Below are positions 57,047-64,000 of a stretch of DNA of 64,000 bases, in pieces. The DNA comes from Salvelinus alpinus. Its lineage: Eukaryota > Chordata > Actinopteri > Salmoniformes > Salmonidae. Numbering within the stretch: the first letter of the stretch is position 1; each line of letters opens with the position of its first letter. A model generated the notes under the pieces. It was given only the letters and a program-made list of their open reading frames with translations. It searched no databases and had not been told where the DNA came from. The position numbers and the translations under genes are program-made. The stretch is taken from NCBI RefSeq assembly GCF_045679555.1, contig NC_092087.1, forward strand, positions 26,605,367 through 26,669,366. Direction: 5' to 3'.

Positions 57047-57235
57047 TTTTACACCTTTATTGAACTAGGCAATTCAGTTAAGAACACATTCTTATTTTCA
57101 ATGACGGCCTAGGAACGGTGGGTTAACTGCCTTGTTCAGGGACAGAACGACAGATTTTTACCTTGTCAGCTCGGGGATTCAATCTTGCAACCTTACGGTT
57201 AATTAGTCCACCGCTCTAACCACCTGCCTCTCATT
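57047..57235 (-). mobile_element. tRNA-derived SINE (HpaI/SmaI-like), minus strand
   Basis: In the minus sense the head has a GTGGTTAGAGCGGTGGACTA A-box region and the B-box region TTGCAAGATTGAATCCCCGA. The tail ends TTGCCTAGTTCAATAAAGGT. Same type as 39346-39623. Inserted in the hAT-like composite. Confidence 0.85.
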
Positions 57236-57461
57236 GCACTCCACGAGGAGCCTGCCTGTTACACGAATGCAGTAAGAAGCCAAGGTAAGTTGCTAGCTAG
57301 CATTAAACTTATCTTATAAAAAACATCAATCAATCATAATCACTAGTTAACTACACATGGTTGATGATATTACTAGTTTATCTAGCGTGTCCTGCGTTGC
57401 ATATAATCGATGCGGTGCGCATTCGCGAAAAAGGACTGTCGTTGCTCCAACGTGTACCTAA

Positions 57462-57955
57462 CCATAAACATCAATGCCTTTCTTAAAATCAATACACAAG
57501 TATATATTTTTAAACCTTCATATTTAGTTAATATTGCCTGCTAACATGAATTTCTTTTAACTAGGGAAATTGTGTCACTTCTCTTGCAACAGAGTCAGGG
57601 TATATGCAGCAGTTTGGGCCGCCTGGCTCGTTGCGAACTGTGTGAAGACCATTTCTTCCTAACAAAGACAGCCAACTTCGCCAAACGGGGGATGATTTAA
57701 CAAAAGCGCATTTGAGAAAAAAGCACAATCGTTGCACCACTGTACCTAACCATAAACATTAATGCCTTTCTTAAAATCAATACACAGAAGTATATATTTT
57801 TAAACCTGCATATTTAGCTAAAGGAAATCCAGGTTAGCAGGCAATATTAACCATGAAATTGTGTCACTTCTCTTGCGTTCATTGCACGCAGAGTCAGGGT
57901 ATATGCAACAGTTTGGGCCGCCTGGCTCGTTGCGAACTAATTTGCCAGAATTTTA
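57462..57955 (+). repeat. Internal tandem duplication in the hAT-like composite
   Basis: Two copies of about 200 bases, starting ACCATAAACATCAATGCCTT (57462) and ACCATAAACATTAATGCCTT (about 57748), both run to GGGCCGCCTGGCTCGTTGCG. They are diverged by small indels, so the duplication is not recent. Confidence 0.8.
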
Positions 57956-58109
57956 CGTAATTATGACATAACATTGAAGGTTGTGCAATGTAACAGGAAT
58001 ATTTAGACTTATGGATGCCACCCGTTAGATAAAATACGGAATGGGCCCTTATTTCACTGAAAGAATAATAGTTTTGTTTTCGAAATGATAGTTTCTGGAT
58101 TCGACCATA

Positions 58110-59563
58110 TTAACTTCTTTGGGGTAGGGGGCAGTATTTTCACGTCCGGATGAAAAGCGTGCCCAGAGTAAACTGCCTGCTACTCATGCCCAGATACTAG
58201 GATATGCAGATTATTAATAGATTTGAGTAGAAAACTCTGAAGTTTCTAAAACTGTTTGAATGCTGTCTGTGAGTATAACAAAACTCATATGGCGGGTAAA
58301 AACCCGAGAAAAAATCCAACCAGGAAGTGGGAAATCTGAGGTTTGCAGTTTTTCAACTCTTTGCTTATCCAAGATACTGTGGAAATGGGGTCATATTGCA
58401 CTTCCTAAGGCTTCCACTAGATGTCAACAGTCTTTAGAACCTTGTTTGAGGCTTCTACTGTGAAATGGGGGCAAATGAGAGGGGATTGAGTAAGGTCTCT
58501 CCCAGAGTGCCATGAGCTGACCATGCTCGCCAAACGGGGGAGTTAGCTTGCGTTCCATTTAATTTCTGAAGACAAAGGAATTCTCCGGTTGGAAAAATAT
58601 TGAAGATTTATGTTAAAAACATCCTAAAGATTGATTCTATACATCGTTTGACATGTTTCTACGGACTGTAACGGTACTTTTTGACTTTTCATCTGGACCT
58701 AGTGATCGCGCCTCATGAATTTGGATCACTGGGCTAAACGTGCGAACAAAAAGGAGCTATTTCAACATAAATGATGGACTTCATCGAACAAAACAAAGAT
58801 TTATTGTGGAACTGGGATTCCTGGGAGTGCATTCTGATGAAAATCAACAAAGGTAAGTGAATATTTATAATGCTATTTCTGGCTTCTGTTGACTCCACAA
58901 CATGGCATATATCTGTATGGCTTGATTTTGTGTCTGAGCGCTGTACTCAGATTATTGCATGGTGTGCTTTTTCCGTAAAGTTTTTTTGAAATCTGACACA
59001 GCGGTTGCATTAAGGAGAAGTGGATCTAAAATTCCATGCATAAGTTGTATCTTTTAGCAATGTTTATTATGAGTATTTCTGTAAATTGATGTGGCTCTCT
59101 GCAAAATCACCGGATGTTTTGGAACTACTGAACATAACGCGCCAATGTAAACTGAGATTTTTGGATATAAATATGAACGAAACATCGAACGAAACATACA
59201 TGTATTGTGTAACATGAAGTCCTATGAGTGTCATCTGATGAAGATCATCAAAGGTTAGTGATTCATTTTATCTCTATTTCTGCTTTTTGTGACTCCTCTC
59301 TTTGGCTGGAAAATGGCTGTGTTTTTTGTGACTAGGTACTGACCTAACATAAATCACATGGTATGTTTTTGTCGTAAAGCCTTTTTGAAATCGGACACTG
59401 TGGTGGGATTAACAACAAGTTTATCTTTAAAATGGTGTATAATACATGTATGTTTGAGGAATTTTAATTATGAGATTTCTGTTGTTTGAATTTGGCGCCC
59501 TACACTTTCACTGGATGTTGGTCAGGTGGGATGTTAGCGTCCCACGTACCTTAGAGAGGTTAA
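58110..59563. mobile_element. TTAA-flanked (piggyBac-like) non-coding element B
   Basis: Starts TTAACTTCTTTGGGGTAGGG and ends CTTAGAGAGGTTAA, with TTAA at both borders. Removing it rejoins ATTCGACCATATTAATGACC of the hAT composite. Interior units (GTAAAGTTTTTTTGAAATCT near 58975 and GTAAAGCCTTTTTGAAATCG near 59375) show a diverged repeat of about 400 bp. No transposase. Confidence 0.65.
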
Positions 59564-59774
59564 TGACCAAAGGCTCGTATTTCTGTGTGTTATGTTATAA
59601 TTAAGTCTATGATTTGATATTTGATAGAGCAGTCTGACTGAGCGATGGTAGGCAGCAGCAGGCTCGTAAGCATTCATTCAAACAGCACTTTAGTGCATTT
59701 GCCAGCAGCTCTTCGCAATGCTTCAAGCATTGAGCTGTTTATGACTTCAAGCCTATCAACTCCCGAGATTAGGC

Positions 59775-59990
59775 TGGTGTAACCGATGTGAAATGGCTAG
59801 CTAGTTAGCGGGGTGCGCGCTAATAGCGTTTCAATCGGTGACGTCACTCGCTCTGAGACTTGGATTAGTTGTTCCCCTGCTCTACAAGGGCCGCGGCTTT
59901 TGTGGAGCGATGGGTAACGATGCTTCGAGGGTGGCTGTTGTCGATGTGTTCCTAGTTCGAGCCCAGGTAGGGGCGAGGAGAGGGACGGAA
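59775..59990 (+). repeat. Interspersed repeat with Pol III B-box-like word
   Basis: GGCCGCGGCTTTTGTGGAGC and GATGGGTAACGATGCTTCG match, inverted, the repeats at 46968-47350. GTTCGAGCCC near 59955 resembles a B box. Confidence 0.55.
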
Positions 59991-60522
59991 GCTATACTGT
60001 TACACTGGCAATACTAAAGTGCCTATAAGAACATCCAATAGTCAAAGGTATATGAAATACAAATGGTATAGAGAGAAATAGTCCTATAATAACTACAACC
60101 TAAAACTTCTTACCTGGGAATATTGAAGACTCATGTTAAAAGGAACCACCAGCTTTCATATGCTCTCATGTTCTGAGCAAGGAACTTAAACGTTAGCTTT
60201 TTTACATGGCACATATTGCACTTTTACTTTCTTCTCCAACACTTTGTTTTTGCATTATTTAAACCAAATTGAACATGTTTCATTATTTATTTGAGGCTAA
60301 ATTGATTTTATTGATGTATTATATTAAGTTAAAATAAGTGTTCATTCAGTATTGTTGTAATTGTCATTATCACAAAAATAATATATATATATGTATTATT
60401 ATTTTATTTATCTATTTTTTTATTTTTTTAAATCGGCCGATTAATCGGTATCGGCTTTTTTTGGCCCTCCAATAATCGGTATCGGTATCGGCGTTGAAAA
60501 ATCATAAATCGGTCGACCTCTA

Positions 60523-61744
60523 CACTACATGGCCAAAATTATGTGGAGACCTGCTCGATGAACGTCTCATTCCAAAATCATGGGTATTAATATGGAGTTG
60601 GTTCCCCCTTTGCTGCTCTAACAGCCTCCACTCTTTTGGGAAGGCTTTCCACTAGATTTTGGAACATTGCTGCGGCGACTTGCTTCCATTCAGCCACAAG
60701 TGCATTGGTGAGGTTGGGCACTGATGTTAGACGATTCGGCCTGGCTCGCAGTCTGTGTTCCAATTCATCCCAAAGGTGTTTGATGGAATTGAGGTCAGGG
60801 CTCTGTGCAGGCCAGTCAAGTTCATCCCCACCGATCTCGACAAACCATTTCTATATGGACCTCGCTTTGTGCATGGGGGCATTGTCAAGCTGAAACAGGA
60901 AAGGGCCTTCCCGAAATTGTTGCAACAAAGTTGGAAGCACAAAATGATCTAGAATATAATTGTATGCTGCGATTCCCTTCACTGGAACTATGAGGCCTAG
61001 TCCGAACCATGAAAAACAGCCCTAGACCATTATTCCACCTCCACCAAACTTTACAGTTGGCACTATGCATTGGGGCAGATAGCGTTCTCCTGGCATCCTC
61101 CAAACTCACATTCGTCCGTCCGACTGCCAGATGGTGGAGCGTGATTCATCACTCCAGAGAACGCGTTTCCACTGCTCCAGAGTCCAATGATGGTGAGCTT
61201 TACACCACTCCAGCCGACGCTTGGCATTGCGCATGGAGATCTTAGGCTTTTATGCGGCTGCTCGGCCATGAAAACCCACTTCATGAAGCTCCCGACAAAC
61301 AGTTATTGTGCTGACATTGCTTCCAGAGGCAGTTTGGAACTCAGTAGTGAGTGTTGCAACCGAGGACAGAGGATTTTTACTCGCTACAGCACTTCAGCAC
61401 TCGGCGGTCCTGTTCTGTGAGCTTGTCTGTCCTACTACTTCGTGGCTGAGCTGTTGTTGCTCCTGAACCTTTCCACTTCACAATAACAGCACTTACAGTT
61501 GACCGGGGCAGCTCTAGCAGGGCAGAAATTTGACGACCTAAATTGTTGGAAAGGTGGCATCCTATGACAGTGTCACGTTAAAAGTCCCTGAGCTCTCAGT
61601 AGGGGCCATTCTACTGCCAATGTTTGTCTATGGAGATTGCATGGCTGTGTGATCGATTTTATACACCTGTCAGTAACGGGTATGGCTCAAATAGCCAAAT
61701 CCACTCATTTGAAGAGGTGTCCACATACTTTTGGTCATATAGTG
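60523..61744 (-). mobile_element. Tc1-like transposon interrupted by the hAT composite
   Basis: The left terminus CACTACAT (56921-56928) continues at 60531 as GGCCAAAATTATGTGGA. The right terminus is the complement, TCCACATACTTTTGGTCATATAGTG written in two parts at 61719-61744, flanked by TA. Complete ends but split by 3.6 kb of hAT DNA. Confidence 0.85.
60600..61540 (-). pseudogene. Decayed Tc1 transposase
   Basis: The minus strand retains, in several frames, CKVWWRWNNGLGLFFMVRTR (from the GGGGIMVWGCF block), a TGLHRALTSIPSNTFGMNWN segment matching the [10 protein letters not shown] region out of frame, and HLSGSRTDECEFGG-type remains. Many frameshifts; not functional. Confidence 0.65.
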
Positions 61745-61915
61745 TATTTCAGGATGTTGGAAATAAATCAGAACTAATGTAAACAATACAGTTTTGAAAA
61801 CATAGCTTGTCCAATAAAAGAGGTCTCTTGGCACAACTTACCCCAGGTATGGGGCAAATTAAGCCGCAGGACAGGGTAAGTTACACTGCCTACACATTTC
61901 TGTAATGAATGAAAT

Positions 61916-62218
61916 TGTAGGGACCGACACCGGAGATGAGAAGCAGGTACGGGGAGTCAAACATTTAATCAGGAACAGACATGAAACAAAACAGGAGCAG
62001 CGTCAGTACATGGGTATACAAGGACAATCAATGCAGAAGCAGGGAACAGAGCAGGGAACCAGACAGATATAGGGAAGGTAATGACAGAGGTGTTTGAGAC
62101 CAGGTGAGTCCAATAATTGCTGATGCGCGTAACGGGGGGAAGGCAGGTCTGCGTAATGATGATGGCTGGAGTGCGCAATGCTGGGGAGCCTGGCGCTCGA
62201 GCGGGCGCAGACATGACA
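61916..62218 (+). repeat. Solo LTR-like element with 5-bp target duplication
   Basis: 303 bp from TGTAGGGACC to GACATGACA, flanked by GAAAT at 61911-61915 and 62219-62223. It carries no coding sequence. Confidence 0.75.
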
Positions 62219-63012
62219 GAAATATTACCAGTAGCTTTTAAAAACCATGTCTATCTTTATTTCCCAAACACAATTCAACACAATCACAATAGTTTTTGTC
62301 TTAATCATATTAAGCATATTTTAACACAGGCTTAACACCTAGCAAACACTTTGTACTTTTGTTTTTACACTTGTAACATAGGCCAGGGCCTGTTGTTACC
62401 TCATATCCTAGCGATAATGCCTAGCATTACACCTTGGAAGAAAACACTTCAATTTTCTCAACTTGCCATTGGCGCAACATACCCCATACCATTGGCTCAG
62501 TTTACCCCAGGGCAAACATTTTGACGATATTAGCCCACACAGCTAAAATGATGCACTTTCATGCTAGGTTTAGGACCTCATATTGAAGCTTATAGAAACT
62601 CCAACTGCTAAATAGAACACTCTTATCTACTTTGGTTTATACACAAGCATCATGAAACCTCTAACACAATACATTAATTTGACTTGGTGAAAATACTTTT
62701 TTGAGACCTAACTTGCTTACCACTTTTTCCATGTGGTTTTCTTCCTTCACAGACTCAATTAAATGATGACCTCTTCCTAAATATTTGGTCAAATTATTCA
62801 TTTTGTGTATGGTTTCCTAGAAACAACTTACCCCACTCTCCCCTACTGGAGTACCTTAATAATCATCATCATCATCATAATAATAAAACCTAAGGGAGTT
62901 GTTGGTAGAATGAGAAACAATAACATTTAATGTGATTTAGCACACATCCTGTCCTTATAGTAGTAATGCAATAGCTTTTTGTGCTCCCGAACCCTAAGGC
63001 CCAGGGGACTGC

Positions 63013-63178
63013 AGCAGAGGAGGCTTGTGGGATGAGCTATAGGAGGACGGGCTCTTTATAATGGCTGGAATGGAATTAACGGAATGGAGTCAAACGTGGT
63101 TTCCATATGTTTGATTTATTTGATACTTTTCCAATGATACTCTAGCCATTCCAATGAGTCCGTCCTCCTATAGCTCCT
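63013..63178. mobile_element. MITE with long inverted repeats
   Basis: GAGGAGGCTTGTGGGATGAG then CTATAGGAGGACGGGCTC at the left matches the complement of GAGTCCGTCCTCCTATAGCT at the right. GGCTGGAATGGAATTAACGG marks the inner arm. A common salmonid foldback type; the right terminus is truncated. Confidence 0.75.
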
Positions 63179-63865
63179 CGGGGAACGTAGGCCATGGACT
63201 TTCTTTGTTTTTTTAAAGCAGATTCAGCCACCCTTTTATATCTGAAATCCAGTGGCTGCTGGATTTCATGGAATGAGGCTATGTTTCTGTTGTCGCAAAT
63301 GTTGGGGTTTCCTTTCAGCTGGAGCAGCAGCCACTGGATTTCAGATATAAAAGGGTGGCTGAATCGGCTTTAAAAAGAACAAAGAAAGTTTCAGGAAACA
63401 AAAAATGGTCCTTCATCTGAGGCCAGGACTAATGGGGTGTTACCAACTCTATCTGGGACAATAGGGAGAAATCACAGGCTGTGACAAATGCAGGTCTGAC
63501 GTTTAATATCGCATAGGTTATCATTGCCATTGTAAAAATACAAACCCTCTGTGGCAATGGTAGAAGAGAATCCTACAGCTATAGGGGAAAAACTGTGGTT
63601 CCATGTATTGATTGGTATCGGGTATATTTCATGACGTAATGACAACTAAATTAAAGACAAAAGCCCCCCTCCAACATCACAAGACCATCTCTTTCCTAGA
63701 ACCAACAGGGGAAACTGAAAAAGAGGGCGTCCACGGAACACATGTTGATGGTAACTTGAATCAGGCATCAACAAATCAGACATAGGATGGAAGAAATCAG
63801 AGAGAACTGCCCAGAACAGAGTGTGATGGACAGCAGTGGTACATGGCCTACGTTCCCCGAGGAGC
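63174..63865. mobile_element. Foldback element with 23-bp terminal repeats and an inner hairpin
   Basis: CTCCTCGGGGAACGTAGGCC (63174-63193, extending to 63196) is inverted at 63843-63865. Inside, 63199-63260 and 63326-63387 form arms of about 60 bp (ATTCAGCCACCCTTTTATAT and complement) around a 65-base loop. No coding sequence. The element overlaps the end of the MITE to its left. Confidence 0.7.
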
Positions 63866-64000
63866 GATGGGCCTATAACTTGTTGGATTATTACTTTGTT
63901 TTTGCCTCTGTGGTTTGAAGAAAGTATATGGTACTATTTCAGATATGCACTTCCCAAAAAAACTTGGATTTCATGTATTCATTTGTATCTGGTATATTTC

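Larger units (their letters stand above)
56929..60522. mobile_element. hAT-like non-autonomous composite, 3.6 kb
   Basis: Ends TAGAGGTTGACCGATTAATC and (complement of the right end) TAGAGGTCGACCGATTTATG are inverted repeats. The 8-bp sequence CACTACAT is duplicated at 56921-56928 and 60523-60530. TAGAG-type ends with an 8-bp duplication fit hAT. Subterminal AATCGG/CCGATT words are repeated many times at both ends. No transposase is present. The interior contains a SINE, an internal tandem duplication, TTAA element B and a B-box-containing repeat. The element sits eight bases inside a Tc1 terminus. Confidence 0.8.

Noticed and set aside
60636..61420. Several plus-strand open frames of 60-85 codons
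   Set aside because: Antisense to a decayed Tc1 transposase, no independent domain.

Overview
This is a stretch of a salmonid fish nuclear genome. Three signs point there: an interferon-induced Mx GTPase gene with fish-type sequence, many Tc1/mariner copies of salmonid families (one is a relative of the elements behind Sleeping Beauty), and salmonid tRNA-derived SINEs. Coding density is very low and host genes are split by GT-AG introns. I cannot tell the species from the sequence alone. Host genes, all on the minus strand: (1) bases 1-135, the first coding exon of an Mx gene that continues off the left edge, with an ISRE upstream; (2) 30671-39968, a complete Mx gene whose 12 coding exons splice cleanly to a 638-residue dynamin-like antiviral GTPase, with its own ISRE at 40091-40106; (3) 53459-55075, the last four coding exons of a synaptophysin gene, whose first exon(s) lie upstream or outside the window. 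Two small exon-like stretches (40473-40556 plus, 48990-49127 minus) may belong to host genes I do not recognise. Mobile DNA, left part (0.7-30.4 kb): a decayed Sleeping Beauty-type element (740-2198); a LINE 3' end (2266-2906); a PIF/Harbinger-like gene pair (transposase remnant at 6471-6866 facing a spliced Myb/SANT-like gene at 10293-7010); a nearly intact DD34E Tc1 transposon inside an intron of that pair (8236-9804); an 11.4 kb LTR retrotransposon (10662-22100) sitting in an older solo LTR, itself next to the Harbinger end; and an intron-containing IS630/Tc1-type element (27750-30420). The LTR retrotransposon has nearly identical 1.42 kb LTRs and an intact 1207-codon gag-protease reading frame, but no recognisable reverse transcriptase, RNase H or integrase. 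It therefore looks like a young element that depends on enzymes supplied from elsewhere. Middle part (30.4-53 kb): the Mx introns hold a hAT copy with perfect 8-bp target duplications, a Tc1 copy, a SINE with an exact 87-bp internal duplication and a CTGCAG-rich tract. To the right of Mx lie remnants: a LINE ORF2 (endonuclease plus RT), a Gypsy-type RNase H/integrase, several copies of one Tc1 family and solo-LTR-like elements. Right part (53-64 kb): after synaptophysin comes a nested stack, a hAT-like composite (56929-60522) inserted about eight bases inside the end of a Tc1 element, with a SINE and a TTAA-flanked element inside the hAT. The window ends with foldback elements. Only the Mx and synaptophysin genes look functional. 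The points most worth checking are the pol-less LTR element, the Mx L4-region extension with its basic cluster, the LINE/SINE shared tail, and the depth of TE nesting.
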